Positions 7,746 to 16,037 are shown, counted from the first letter of the stretch. The stretch: 35,567 nt of DNA from Asticcacaulis sp. (GCF_027484505.1 NZ_JAIXSV010000331.1:1-35567); one strand, 5' to 3'. The notes: generated by a model not told the origin, from the letters alone. Program-made: numbers and translations.

Positions 7746-8930
7746 TCAGCGGCACGCAAACGGGTAGGTTTCGCTCTTGCGATCGCCTGTAAAGCGGGTC
7801 AGCGGCGACCCGTTTAAGGTGCATCGGGCCTGATTGACGCCATTGTCGCGAAAGACCATGGTCAAAGTGTCAAGGTTCCAGTTATCACCGCCCATGCCGC
7901 CTCCAAACGAGGTTCTCAGCGTCACAGACTGGATATCCTGCGGCGCAAGGCCCTCAGGCAAACTTACGCCGACGGTCTGATCGGAATGGTCGATCCACCT
8001 CTGCCCCACATTGACGTTAGACGCCTCAATGCGGGTGCCGTTTTTCAGATTCAGACTGACACTCAGATTGTCGTTGCCGCCGCGCAGATCATCTCCACCG
8101 GTTCCGAGGGTCAGGATCAGTTCCTTGGGATGGTCGCTGATGGCAGGGGGCGTCTGAGGCGTCCAGGTATTTTTCATCACAAAATAGGTCCGGAAGCATT
8201 TGGTACCATTGGCGCTGTCCATGCAGTATTTCGCTTCAGATGGAACGGGATAAAGCGCGACCTTCCGATTGCCGGAATTGGGATCATAGATGAATATTTT
8301 CAGGTCTTCCTTGTTGGCCCCAAGGTCGCCGCGATAGCGGCCCATATCGTAGCCGATGGCCAGCACGACATGGTCATTCGAGGGGTCTGCATCCAGCGAT
8401 TTAAGCCCCAGAGGGACCGGGCGTCCGGCGTCTATTTCCGCCCGCAGCTCCTGAAGGCGTCCGCCGCCAGTACCCTGAAGCCCCCAGTTGAAGAACTCAG
8501 CGTTACGGGCGCCCAACGGATTGGCATGCAGTTCGACCCACTTCGGCATGGCTCGTTCAAGCGACGTCATGTGACGGGCATATATGTAGCTCTGCAACTG
8601 CGTCCCGTTGACGGGGGTATAGGTTTGAGCCGGTGCCGCCTGCCCCTTGTTGAAATAATCCAGTGCGGCATAAACCATACCGCCGCACAGACCACCCGTG
8701 GTGATGTCGAAGACGCCTGTGACCGTTTGGAAGGAGTTTCTAAAGTGGAACCCGTTCACTGCGGGATCGAACCGGGTCATCCGCTTCGTATTCGTAAGGC
8801 TTTGCGCAACGTCCGTTGGGACCTTAAGCGGTTTGTTGACGACGGGTGTTTGACCTGTGGCTGCGCCTGCCCCCACCAGCGACAGCAACGCCGCCATTCC
8901 GAAACCGACCCGCCTGAGATAGTGATTCAT
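7746..8930 (-). CDS. Secreted papain-like cysteine-peptidase-like protein with C-terminal beta-sandwich
   Basis: The start is set at the ATG 8930-8928, which has AGGAGGGG four bases upstream and opens a clean signal peptide (MNHYLRRVGFGMAALLSLVG); the open frame extends further but lacks such support. The 394-residue protein carries TGGLCGGMVYAALDYF (Cys82), NDHVVLAIGYD (His187) and FIYDPNSG (Asp216). That is the Cys-His-Asp order and spacing of a papain/C39-like fold. A distinct C-terminal domain (about 270-375, starting LILTLGTGGDDLRGGNDNLS) resembles a PLAT-like beta-sandwich. Proteolytic activity is not proven; related GLCGG proteins are mostly uncharacterised. Palindromic site B is 55 nt upstream. 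Confidence 0.78.
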   Translation of the reverse strand: MNHYLRRVGFGMAALLSLVGAGAATGQTPVVNKPLKVPTDVAQSLTNTKRMTRFDPAVNGFHFRNSFQTVTGVFDITTGGLCGGMVYAALDYFNKGQAAPAQTYTPVNGTQLQSYIYARHMTSLERAMPKWVELHANPLGARNAEFFNWGLQGTGGGRLQELRAEIDAGRPVPLGLKSLDADPSNDHVVLAIGYDMGRYRGDLGANKEDLKIFIYDPNSGNRKVALYPVPSEAKYCMDSANGTKCFRTYFVMKNTWTPQTPPAISDHPKELILTLGTGGDDLRGGNDNLSVSLNLKNGTRIEASNVNVGQRWIDHSDQTVGVSLPEGLAPQDIQSVTLRTSFGGGMGGDNWNLDTLTMVFRDNGVNQARCTLNGSPLTRFTGDRKSETYPFACR

Positions 8931-8985
8931 TGTCCCCTCCTGAATTGAGTTCATGAATGAGTTTAGGGACTTATCTCGCACAGCC

Positions 8986-9005
8986 AACTGCATGAGCATG
9001 TGGTT
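8986..9005. promoter_or_regulatory. Palindromic operator candidate, site B
   Basis: AACTGCATGAGCATGTGGTT on the plus strand; the reverse complement is closer to site A. It lies 55 nt upstream of the start of the cysteine-peptidase-like gene on the minus strand. Same consensus and similar spacing as sites A and C. Confidence 0.6.
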
Positions 9006-9094
9006 CGTGGCCCTTACAGTCATCCGCCACGCAGCCATTCGCTTTGGGTCCGGGTTAGGGTCCAGACTCAATCAGGTTTCGGACGTGACGCGAC

Positions 9095-9180
9095 GTGAAT
9101 TTTGTGTCCGGACAGGAGGCTGGTGCGCCGTGCAGTGACCTCCACAAGCGACAGACGACGTATCCGGGCGCAAAATTCAC
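9095..9180. repeat. Imperfect 17-bp inverted repeat
   Basis: GTGAATTTTGTGTCCGG at 9095-9111 pairs with CCGGGCGCAAAATTCAC at 9164-9180 (15 of 17 positions), separated by 52 bp. It could form a long-range hairpin or mark the ends of a small degenerate mobile unit. Confidence 0.5.
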
Positions 9181-9321
9181 CGCGCCCCGAAGGGGTATGG
9201 CGCAGATCGCCCATTTTGGCGTCGCAAAAGCTTGAAAGGGTATAACCTTCCGGCGCTTTTGCTCCTGAAACTGGACAATCTGCCCTCATATCACGCCGCA
9301 GATCCTGATTGAGTCTGGCCC

Positions 9322-9984
9322 CTAAAGCAGAGGCGTTATTTCAATCGCCGATATAAGGGTCCGCTCATTGTTGGATTTAGTAATAAGACCGTTCACTGAA
9401 ACAGGGGTCATCAGGTTGGAAAGCGTGGTCACGAAGCTTACAATATGATCTGAGCATAAGGCGGGGAACGGCACCGTCGTTTCCCCCAGAAACCCCGAAG
9501 AGTCCCTCGATATCAGAGTGATTTCAGCCGTCGCTGACGCGCCTGCCGCCGTTTTGGGTTCGCTTGACACATGAAGGGTCAGCAAGATGGGTTTCAATGC
9601 CGATGGGGTTATGTTGACGGTGAATGTCTGGTATTTTTCCAAAAGGACGTGTCGGCCACCGATGAAGCTATCGGAGAGGCCCGGATAGTCAAAGCGTTGG
9701 TCATTACTGAGGACGAAGCCCTGCTCGCTTAGGTATCCGTAATACTCAAAATCGACGGCGGGCGACGGGTAGGGGGCCGAAGGGGTGATGATGACGGTCT
9801 GCCCCAGTGTCCGGCTCGTTGTGAACCCAAGTTTGCTTGCCTCTCTTATCTTGTCTGCGGCAGACAAGGGGCGAAAACCCGCACCTGCGCTATTTCCGGC
9901 CGGTGCGGCGGCAAAGGCCTGTGCCGCCATCGCAGGCACGGCCACCATGCCGGTCAGGGCAGTTCGGCGATCAATCAGGGACAT
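9322..9984 (-). CDS. Tat-exported protein of unknown function, paralogue of the upstream gene
   Basis: The ATG at 9984 is chosen because it opens a Tat-like leader (LIDRRTALTGMVAVPAMAAQAFA) and lies 14 nt after the preceding stop. The 220-residue product matches no family I recognise. It shares with the gene at 9998-10612 a PILLTLHV/PILITVYV block, an aromatic-rich central part and the C-terminus ISAIEITPLL/ISAIEITPVL, so the two arose by duplication. They are probably co-transcribed. The alternating hydrophobic pattern suggests a beta-rich fold. Function unknown. Confidence 0.72.
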   Translation of the reverse strand: MSLIDRRTALTGMVAVPAMAAQAFAAAPAGNSAGAGFRPLSAADKIREASKLGFTTSRTLGQTVIITPSAPYPSPAVDFEYYGYLSEQGFVLSNDQRFDYPGLSDSFIGGRHVLLEKYQTFTVNITPSALKPILLTLHVSSEPKTAAGASATAEITLISRDSSGFLGETTVPFPALCSDHIVSFVTTLSNLMTPVSVNGLITKSNNERTLISAIEITPLL

Positions 9985-9997
9985 GGCTGGCTCCGGA

Positions 9998-10612
9998 TCA
10001 AAGGACAGGGGTAATCTCGATGGCCGAGATGCAGAAGAGACCGCGGGCCTTGAGTTTGACCTGAATAGGCTTGGACAGGGTGCGCGGGGTGAGGGCGTGA
10101 TTGAGGATAAGGCCCGTTTCGCTGGCGGCGCAGGGATGCGCCGCATAGGGGGAGTCGGGGCCAGCCAGATCGTCCCCTATATTCAGGATGTTCTGAATAC
10201 CTTGACCGGGGCTAACGCTTTCCGAGTAGGCCACAATGTCGGGCAGGGCATCGACATAGACGGTGATCAGAATGGGACGAATGGCCTTCGGGCGGATGGT
10301 CAGCAAGGTATAGACCTGATCACCCAGGTCTTTCCATCCGGCCAAATAGAAACCGGCCCTGTTCATCTTTCCTGAATGGATCAGCTTTATCGCCGGGTTG
10401 GGCTGAGGGTGAACCGGTGTAATCAGAACCGGGCTCCCCAGCTTAGGGGCGTGGAGTTCGGCTAGGAGTTGCGTCAGCCCCCCGGACTTCTGGGCGGGCG
10501 TCAGGCGCGTGAATCGCGGCGCAGGCGAAAGGGCGGATTTATAAACCGAACCTTTCAACAGCTCACTTGCCTTTACCGAGGGGGTGACTTTGGGTTTTGC
10601 CGGACTTTCCAT
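9998..10612 (-). CDS. Hypothetical protein, paralogue of the Tat-exported neighbour but without a signal peptide
   Basis: This 204-residue protein begins with a hydrophilic, lysine- and proline-rich segment and no recognisable signal peptide. The later part (residues about 85-204) parallels the downstream gene: YTLLTIRPKAIRPILITVYV and the final ISAIEITPVL. AGGGAC upstream of the ATG at 10612 can act as ribosome-binding site. It is the first gene of a two-gene minus-strand unit with a 13-nt gap. Palindromic site C is 57 nt upstream, linking it to the propeller kinase/response-regulator system. If it is cytoplasmic, it differs from its paralogue in location. Function unknown. Confidence 0.72.
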   Translation of the reverse strand: MESPAKPKVTPSVKASELLKGSVYKSALSPAPRFTRLTPAQKSGGLTQLLAELHAPKLGSPVLITPVHPQPNPAIKLIHSGKMNRAGFYLAGWKDLGDQVYTLLTIRPKAIRPILITVYVDALPDIVAYSESVSPGQGIQNILNIGDDLAGPDSPYAAHPCAASETGLILNHALTPRTLSKPIQVKLKARGLFCISAIEITPVL

Positions 10613-10669
10613 AATGTCCCTGCCGATGGATATTTGAGTCCAGAATGAAGTAGCCCCTTAGACATCGGC

Positions 10670-10689
10670 AACCGCATGTTCATGCGGTT
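10670..10689. promoter_or_regulatory. Palindromic operator candidate, site C
   Basis: AACCGCATGTTCATGCGGTT, a perfect 9-bp dyad around TT, 57 nt upstream of the ATG at 10612 (minus strand). It is the most symmetrical of the three copies and defines the consensus. Confidence 0.65.
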
Positions 10690-10968
10690 TCACAGGATGC
10701 ACCGCAATTAAGCCTCCCTTGGAGACGAAGATTTCCCATTAAGAACAGAATGATGTTTCTTGGAATTCCTCCACTCGTGTGGGATTTTCGTCCGAATGTC
10801 TGGTTCTGGGTTTTTACGTTTGCTGCCAACCCTATGTCCGCTCCAGGCGCGTGGCCGATTTCGCCTAATCCCCAACGTACTTTGGAAGGTTCGGGCAGCC
10901 CCCCACTCTTATATTCCTATAGGTAATTAACCAAACGTCCTCTGTCACTCGGTTTCACAACTGTCGGA

Positions 10969-10996
10969 TTGACGTTAGCGTCGTGCCAGTTAAAAT
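10969..10996 (+). promoter_or_regulatory. Candidate sigma-70-type promoter for the SEL1 gene
   Basis: TTGACG at 10969-10974 and TAAAAT at 10991-10996 with a 16-bp spacer. It would give a leader of about 45 nt before the ATG at 11047. Confidence 0.45.
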
Positions 10997-11046
10997 GTTT
11001 GTTGGGGCGACCACCCATCGCGGATAGGTTGTTGATGGAGTTGGGG

Positions 11047-12201
11047 ATGAAGTGGATATCCGTAATTGTCGTCGGTCTGTCGCTCTTATGTGGGCCGGTG
11101 GCGGCGCAATCGTCACGCGAGGCGCATATTGCTGATCTGACCAAGCAGGCCGAGAGCGGACAGGCTGACGCACAGTTCCGGCTTGCTCAATCTTATCATA
11201 TTGGCAGCTTTGTTAGTGTTGACCGTGCGATGGCGCGCTTTTGGTACGAACGTGCGGCTGCGCAAGGGGACAGGCGGGCGAAACGAATTCTGAGGGAGTT
11301 CGACCCTGAGGAGGCCGTGAGACAGTTTCACGAAGACGCGAAAAAGGAATATCCAGCGGCGTACTTGGGGCTATGCGAGGCCTATATGTCGGGAGTGGGT
11401 GTGCCGAGCGACCCGGTGAAGGGTCTCAGTTATTGTCGAAAGTCAACTGACCCGGAAGCGATCTATTGGCAGGCCTACGCCTATGACACCGGATTGGGCG
11501 TTGGCACAGACAGCGCGCTTGCAGAGCGATTGTATAGCCAAGCGGCCAACGCTGGCAGCGGGCGCGCCATGACTGTGTTAGGTTTATGGGCGCTCAAGGG
11601 GCGCGGTCAGACGGCAAATGCAACAGTTGCGCTTAAGCTTTTCCAACTCGCAGCTTCGTATGGTGACGCAAACGCTATCGTGCATCTGGCGGAACTATAC
11701 GAAAAGGGGTTGGGAACACTCGTCGATCCTGAGGAAGCTATTCGCCTTTACGTGGCCGCGGCGGAGAGCGGTGTGGAAGCGGCAAAGGCATGGACGAAGG
11801 TTCATCCTGATCCACTTTCCATGACAACTGACGAGAAAGCAGCAGCATCGAAGAAATTGGTTGGGACTGAGTTGTATCTTATCAGAAAGGCAGAGGATGG
11901 CAGCGAGGAGCGCAGTTCTTTTGCAAACTTTGTCCAGTTACAAACCCTAACACAATACCCACCGCTGGCCTCGGTTGGTAACGTAGGAGGTTCTGCAACA
12001 ATAGACTGCCGGATAAACGCACTCCGCCGCTTGGACAACTGCGTACTTACCTCTGAGGCGCCGCTGTATTATGGCTTTGCTAAAGCTACGCTGGCACTTT
12101 ACAGGCACGAAATCGAAATGGCAGAAGAAGGCGTGAAATCCCGGGAGGCTGCTGGGTTTGGTCGCCGTTTCCGGACTCGGTTGGTCTGGCTAATGCAATA
12201 G
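11047..12201 (+). CDS. Secreted SEL1-repeat protein with a TonB-C-like C-terminal domain
   Basis: The ATG at 11047 is preferred over upstream ones because GGAG lies 6 nt before it and it opens a clean signal peptide (MKWISVIVVGLSLLCGPVAAQ). The 384-residue protein has several SEL1/TPR-like helical repeats from about residue 36 to 265: ADAQFRLAQSYHIG, YLGLCEAYMSGVGV, RAMTVLGLWALKGRG and AIVHLAELYEKGLG. The last 80 residues look like the C-terminal domain of TonB: YPPLASVGNVGGSATIDC, then LDNCVLTSEAPLYYGFAKATL and a final RFRTRLVWLM. The two cysteines around the strand pair are typical of caulobacterial TonB-C domains. The SEL1 part probably mediates protein contacts. A role in envelope assembly is inferred, not shown. 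Confidence 0.82.
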   Translation: MKWISVIVVGLSLLCGPVAAQSSREAHIADLTKQAESGQADAQFRLAQSYHIGSFVSVDRAMARFWYERAAAQGDRRAKRILREFDPEEAVRQFHEDAKKEYPAAYLGLCEAYMSGVGVPSDPVKGLSYCRKSTDPEAIYWQAYAYDTGLGVGTDSALAERLYSQAANAGSGRAMTVLGLWALKGRGQTANATVALKLFQLAASYGDANAIVHLAELYEKGLGTLVDPEEAIRLYVAAAESGVEAAKAWTKVHPDPLSMTTDEKAAASKKLVGTELYLIRKAEDGSEERSSFANFVQLQTLTQYPPLASVGNVGGSATIDCRINALRRLDNCVLTSEAPLYYGFAKATLALYRHEIEMAEEGVKSREAAGFGRRFRTRLVWLMQ

Positions 12202-12490
12202 CGAAGGTTTAGGCAAAGACCCAATCCCTCAGCCAATGCTCGAAATAGCATTTGGCCATTTTCAAGGAAGGCTCGGGCTTGGGTCTGCACTTTCCAATAC
12301 GGAATTTTGCCGCGATACACTGATGTCCGCAAATGGGATATTTCGGTATCCTTCGAATGACCGCTCAGGGCGCGAAAGTGACTTTACTCAGTCGGGTCAC
12401 TTTGGCCCGATAGCGGGCATCAAAGATCCAATAGTCTCCAATCAGACCGATCGAAGGGCGGGGCAATGCCAGCACAGTCTATACAGTCTA
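12202..12490. other. Gene-free region between converging genes with an inverted repeat
   Basis: A perfect 8-bp inverted repeat (AAAGTGAC 12375-12382, GTCACTTT 12396-12403) could form a hairpin between the SEL1 gene and the converging aldo/keto reductase gene. No T-run follows. Nothing else is recognised. Confidence 0.4.
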
Positions 12491-13519
12491 TTACGCGTCA
12501 AAGCCCGCGCGGTACTGACCCTGACGCTCCAGCATCCAGCCCGGATATTCGGCGGGCAGGCGCGAGGCGGCGTCCAGCGCACTCAGGTCTTCGGCACTGA
12601 GTTTCACGTCCGCGGCCTTAAGATTGTCGCTCAGTTGCTCCGGGCGTTTGGCCCCGATGATGACGCTGGTCACGTGCGGCTGATGCAAAAGCCACGACAA
12701 CGCCACCTGCGCCACGCTGACGCCCTTGGCCGTCGCCACCTTACGAAGCACTCTTATTACGGCGTCGCCGCGCGCCAGATCGACAGGTGGGAAGTTGAAC
12801 TTGGCGCGACGACTGTCGTCATCGGCCACCCCGCCAGAATACTTACCGGACAGGAAGCCCCCAGCCAGCGGGCTCCACACCATCAGGCCCAGCCCCTCGG
12901 ATTTGAGCATCGGTACGATGTCGCGCTCAAGATCGCGGCCGACAAGGGTGTAATAGGCCTGGAGCGACAGAATGGGGGCCAGCTTGCGCGCCTCGGCGAT
13001 CCCGATGGCCTTGACGATCTGCCAGGCGGCCCAGTTGGACAACCCTATATAACGCACATGCCCGTGCCGCACGAGGGTATCGAGCGCCTCAAGCGTTTCG
13101 GTGATCGGCGTCAGCGGATCGAACCCGTGGATCTGATAGAGGTCGATATGGTCCATCTGAAGGCGTTTCAGGCTGTCCTTGGCCTGCGCCATGATGTGGG
13201 CGCGTGAGGCCCCACGCTGATTGGGGCCATCGCCCATCAAGCCCATGACCTTGGTGGCGATGACGAGGTCGTTGCGGTTGAGCCCCAGATTGCGCACGGC
13301 CTGACCCACAATGCGCTCGCTTTCGCCAAAGGCATAGACATTGGCCGTGTCGATGAAGTTGACGCCCGCCTCAACGGCGGATTTGACCAGAAGATCGGCT
13401 TCGGACTGGTTCAGTTGCCCGATCAGACCCCACATGCCGTCCGACCCGCCAAAGGTCATGGTCCCCAGACACAGTTCCGATACCAGCAGGCCGCTGGGCC
13501 CCAGACGACGATAACGCAT
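12491..13519 (-). CDS. Aldo/keto reductase
   Basis: The 342-residue protein is a full-length NAD(P)H-dependent aldo/keto reductase of the bacterial type related to voltage-gated K-channel beta subunits. The catalytic tetrad is visible as Asp57 (FIDTANVYAFGESE), Tyr62, Lys90 (VIATKV) and His131 (DLYQIHGFD). LSNWAAWQ and SPLAGGFLSGKYSGG match the beta-barrel and cofactor regions. Such enzymes reduce aldehydes or sugar-derived carbonyls in the cytoplasm; the substrate here is unknown. It is divergent from an AraC-type regulator gene 162 bp away, a frequent pairing in which the regulator controls the reductase. Confidence 0.93.
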   Translation of the reverse strand: MRYRRLGPSGLLVSELCLGTMTFGGSDGMWGLIGQLNQSEADLLVKSAVEAGVNFIDTANVYAFGESERIVGQAVRNLGLNRNDLVIATKVMGLMGDGPNQRGASRAHIMAQAKDSLKRLQMDHIDLYQIHGFDPLTPITETLEALDTLVRHGHVRYIGLSNWAAWQIVKAIGIAEARKLAPILSLQAYYTLVGRDLERDIVPMLKSEGLGLMVWSPLAGGFLSGKYSGGVADDDSRRAKFNFPPVDLARGDAVIRVLRKVATAKGVSVAQVALSWLLHQPHVTSVIIGAKRPEQLSDNLKAADVKLSAEDLSALDAASRLPAEYPGWMLERQGQYRAGFDA

Positions 13520-13681
13520 GATGGATGTCCTTGACTTTGGATGACTGAAAACTCAGGCAGGGAATAACTAGGCCCAACGCCCGCGCCGCGCACCTCCTGA
13601 TTGTCGCGTAAAACTGCTCGATTCTCTCAATTGCCGTCCGTGCCTCTTCGCGGGACAGCGCGGGCGATATATAAGGAGTTT

Positions 13682-14599
13682 ATGACCGAAGCCGTATCTT
13701 CCCTGTCTGCCGATCTGGCCCCGCTGGCCGCCCATGTCCACCGTCAGTGGCAGGCGCATGGCCGCGAAAGCCCTATTCCCGGCCTGTTCCTGACCTGCGC
13801 CGAAGCCCCGTCCGGTCCGATTCACGCCGTCTATCGCCCGTCCCTGTGCGTGGTGGTACAGGGTGCAAAGACCAGCCAACTGGGGGAGCGCCTCTATCAC
13901 TATGCCGCCGGAAAATGCCTGATCACCTCACTGGAAGTGCCGGTGCGCGCCCACATCGTCCACGCCAGTCCGGAGGCACCCTATCTGGCCTTCAGCCTGA
14001 GTGTCGAGGCCGAACTGGTCGCCGACCTGCTGCTTGAGCACGGTCCCGCCGATGCGCCCGACGCGTGCGCCGCGCTTGAGGTGCAAAGCCTGCCCACTGA
14101 TCTCATTGATCCTTTGATGCGCCTCATGGCTCTTTGTGATCAGCCACGCGACCGGCCCGTTCTGGCCCCGCTGATCCGGCGTGAGATCGTCTGGCGGCTG
14201 CTCAACAGCCCACTGGGCCGCAATCTGCGTCAGATCGGTTTTGCCGATACACGGCTGTCGCGTATCGGGCGCACCATCGCCCATATCCGCGATCATTACG
14301 ACGCGCCGCTGAACGTGCCGTCACTGGCGGCCTTGGCCGGCATGAGCCCGGCAACATTTCACCGTCATTTCAAGGCCGCGACAGCTCTGTCGCCCGTGCA
14401 GTTTCAGAAGACGCTGCGCCTTCAGGAGGCGCGCCGCCGACTTTTGTTGAATGAAGCCGACGTGACTCAGGTCGGCTATGCGCTCGGCTATGAAAGCCCG
14501 TCACAGTTCAGCCGCGAATACCGCCGATTGTTTGGCGCGCCGCCGGGGCGCGATTCCACCCGCATTCGCCAGAGCCTGACCCCTGAGGTCGCCGCCTGA
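13682..14599 (+). CDS. AraC-family transcriptional regulator (AraC_N type)
   Basis: The ATG at 13682 has AAGGAG at 13673-13678, which fixes the start although the frame is open upstream. The 305-residue protein has an AraC_N (PF06719-like) ligand-binding domain, with IHAVYRPSLCVVVQGAK and ASPEAPYLAFSLSV as recognisable blocks. A C-terminal pair of helix-turn-helices follows (VPSLAALAGMSPATFHRHFK and VTQVGYALGYESPSQFSREY, ending RRLFGAPPGRD). It is transcribed divergently from the aldo/keto reductase gene and probably regulates it, and perhaps itself, from the shared 162-bp region. Confidence 0.9.
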   Translation: MTEAVSSLSADLAPLAAHVHRQWQAHGRESPIPGLFLTCAEAPSGPIHAVYRPSLCVVVQGAKTSQLGERLYHYAAGKCLITSLEVPVRAHIVHASPEAPYLAFSLSVEAELVADLLLEHGPADAPDACAALEVQSLPTDLIDPLMRLMALCDQPRDRPVLAPLIRREIVWRLLNSPLGRNLRQIGFADTRLSRIGRTIAHIRDHYDAPLNVPSLAALAGMSPATFHRHFKAATALSPVQFQKTLRLQEARRRLLLNEADVTQVGYALGYESPSQFSREYRRLFGAPPGRDSTRIRQSLTPEVAA

Positions 14600-14687
14600 G
14601 GTTAAGGGCGTGCCTTCGTACAACAACTGACCTTTCGATGCGAACCGCCGTGGCGTATCAGGATACAAAGGCCGTCTTTGGGCCGTA

Positions 14688-15980
14688 TCACTGCCGGGTG
14701 GCCTGATCTGTGGCGTTAAGCAAGACGATGCAGATCAGACTGCCAAGGGCGGGCAACAGAAAAGTGAAGGCGAACAAGGTCTGTCGGGCCGCGTCATTCA
14801 CAACGTCGGCCTGATAACCCGAATAGTTTAAGCCCAGCCCGAACAGACCGGCACCTACGCCCATGGCGGCCTTTTGCAGGAAGATGGCCCAGGCGAAAAG
14901 CTGCCCTCCCACCGCCGCCTGTGTCCTTTGTTCCAACGCATGGGCGGCGTCCGACAGCAGGGCCCAGATCAGGGCGTAGACGCCGCTGAGGCCCATTCCC
15001 GCCACGAAAGCGCAGACCATAAGCAGCGGCAGAGCTGCGTGCAGGACGGCGAAGCTCAGGGCCGCCAGCAGGAAGCCCGCGGCGCTCAGGGCGTGCGCCA
15101 CCTGCATGATGCGCGCCTTGGGCCAGCGCGGCGACAAGTAAAGCCATAGCGGCAGCCCTGCCACCTGACCGGTGACCAGCGCCCCCAGAAGCCACGAGGT
15201 CAGAGCCGCATCACCGATCCAGTGGGCAGCGAAAAAGACGCAGGCCTTGTTGAACAGGGGGAGAAACAGCGAGGCCGTCGCGCCCACCGCAAGGACGCGC
15301 AAGGCGCTGCGATCGCGCAGCAACAGGGCAAGCCCGCCCGCGTGACGGGCGAGCGGCGCGCCTGTGTCCCACGCCCGGACAGCGACCCAGGCCACCAGAA
15401 TGGCGACACCGGCGACCAGCGGCAGAAGGACCGCCACCCATACGAAGCCGGACGCCGGGTCCTCCGGCCGTATCAGGCGCGGGAGGGCTAACGCCAGCAT
15501 AAGGGTTGCCAGGGAGGAGAACAGAAAGCGCGCCAGAGCGATGCGGCCATTGTCCTGCACAGCCGCTGAAATCGGGGCCAGCAGCGCATTGTGCGACAGG
15601 TCGAGGGCGACATAGCCGATGCGTAGAAGTATCAGTGCGCCTGCAACAAGCCACAGCGAGGCCTCCATGCGGATCAGCAGAAACAGCAGGATAAAGGCGG
15701 CTACGGCCATCGGGGTGCCCAAGACGATCAGCGGCCCATAGCGGCCCAGTTGTGTGCGCAGACGATCCGCCAGATGGCCCGCCCACGGATAGAGCAGGGC
15801 GTCCAGCACCAGAGAGGCGAAGATCAGTACCCCGGCCAATCCGGCCTCCAGCCCCAGATAATCGGTCAGGAGGAACATCAGAGTCATGTCCACCGTGCCC
15901 CACAACAGGGTCTTGCCGAAATTGCCGGAGGCGTAGGTCAGAAGACGCCGGTTGGACAAGGGCTGCGCGGAAGGGGGCAT
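14688..15980 (-). CDS. MFS transporter of the GPH (MelB-like, MFS_2) type
   Basis: The 430-residue protein has about 12 hydrophobic segments and opens with YASGNFGKTLLWGTVDMTLMFLLTDYLGL. It then has the loop HLADRLRTQLGRYGPLIVLG, which matches the helix 2-3 motif of glycoside-pentoside-hexuronide:cation symporters. It would import a small sugar-like or glycoside substrate across the inner membrane with a cation. No strong Shine-Dalgarno precedes the ATG at 15980. It is divergent from the PI-PLC-like gene, and the shared region carries a copy of the palindrome found beside the first ROK gene. It is a distant paralogue of the MFS gene at 31028-32374. Confidence 0.88.
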   Translation of the reverse strand: MPPSAQPLSNRRLLTYASGNFGKTLLWGTVDMTLMFLLTDYLGLEAGLAGVLIFASLVLDALLYPWAGHLADRLRTQLGRYGPLIVLGTPMAVAAFILLFLLIRMEASLWLVAGALILLRIGYVALDLSHNALLAPISAAVQDNGRIALARFLFSSLATLMLALALPRLIRPEDPASGFVWVAVLLPLVAGVAILVAWVAVRAWDTGAPLARHAGGLALLLRDRSALRVLAVGATASLFLPLFNKACVFFAAHWIGDAALTSWLLGALVTGQVAGLPLWLYLSPRWPKARIMQVAHALSAAGFLLAALSFAVLHAALPLLMVCAFVAGMGLSGVYALIWALLSDAAHALEQRTQAAVGGQLFAWAIFLQKAAMGVGAGLFGLGLNYSGYQADVVNDAARQTLFAFTFLLPALGSLICIVLLNATDQATRQ

Positions 15981-16037
15981 GCGGATAATTTAAGGGGCGA
16001 TAGTGACAATAACATAAATCGTCGCAATTATGTCGTA

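Larger units (their letters stand above)
8931..9321. other. Intergenic region with operator site B and a 17-bp inverted repeat
   Basis: No convincing gene is seen. The stretch holds the 20-bp palindrome at 8986-9005 and an imperfect inverted repeat (9095-9111 with 9164-9180). The second repeat lies in the 3' region of the minus-strand gene pair that ends at 9322. Confidence 0.5.
10613..11046. other. Intergenic region with operator site C and a plus-strand promoter
   Basis: No gene is supported. It contains palindrome site C (10670-10689) and a promoter for the SEL1 gene (10969-10996). Confidence 0.55.

Noticed and set aside
7986-8948. A 320-codon plus-strand frame
   Set aside because: Antisense to the cysteine-peptidase-like gene, whose motifs, signal peptide and ribosome-binding site are convincing.
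12375-12403. Hairpin AAAGTGAC/GTCACTTT as a terminator
   Set aside because: The stem is only 8 bp with a 13-nt loop and no T-run follows, so it is recorded only as an inverted repeat.
12236-13207. A 323-codon plus-strand frame
   Set aside because: Antisense to the aldo/keto reductase, which has the full catalytic tetrad.
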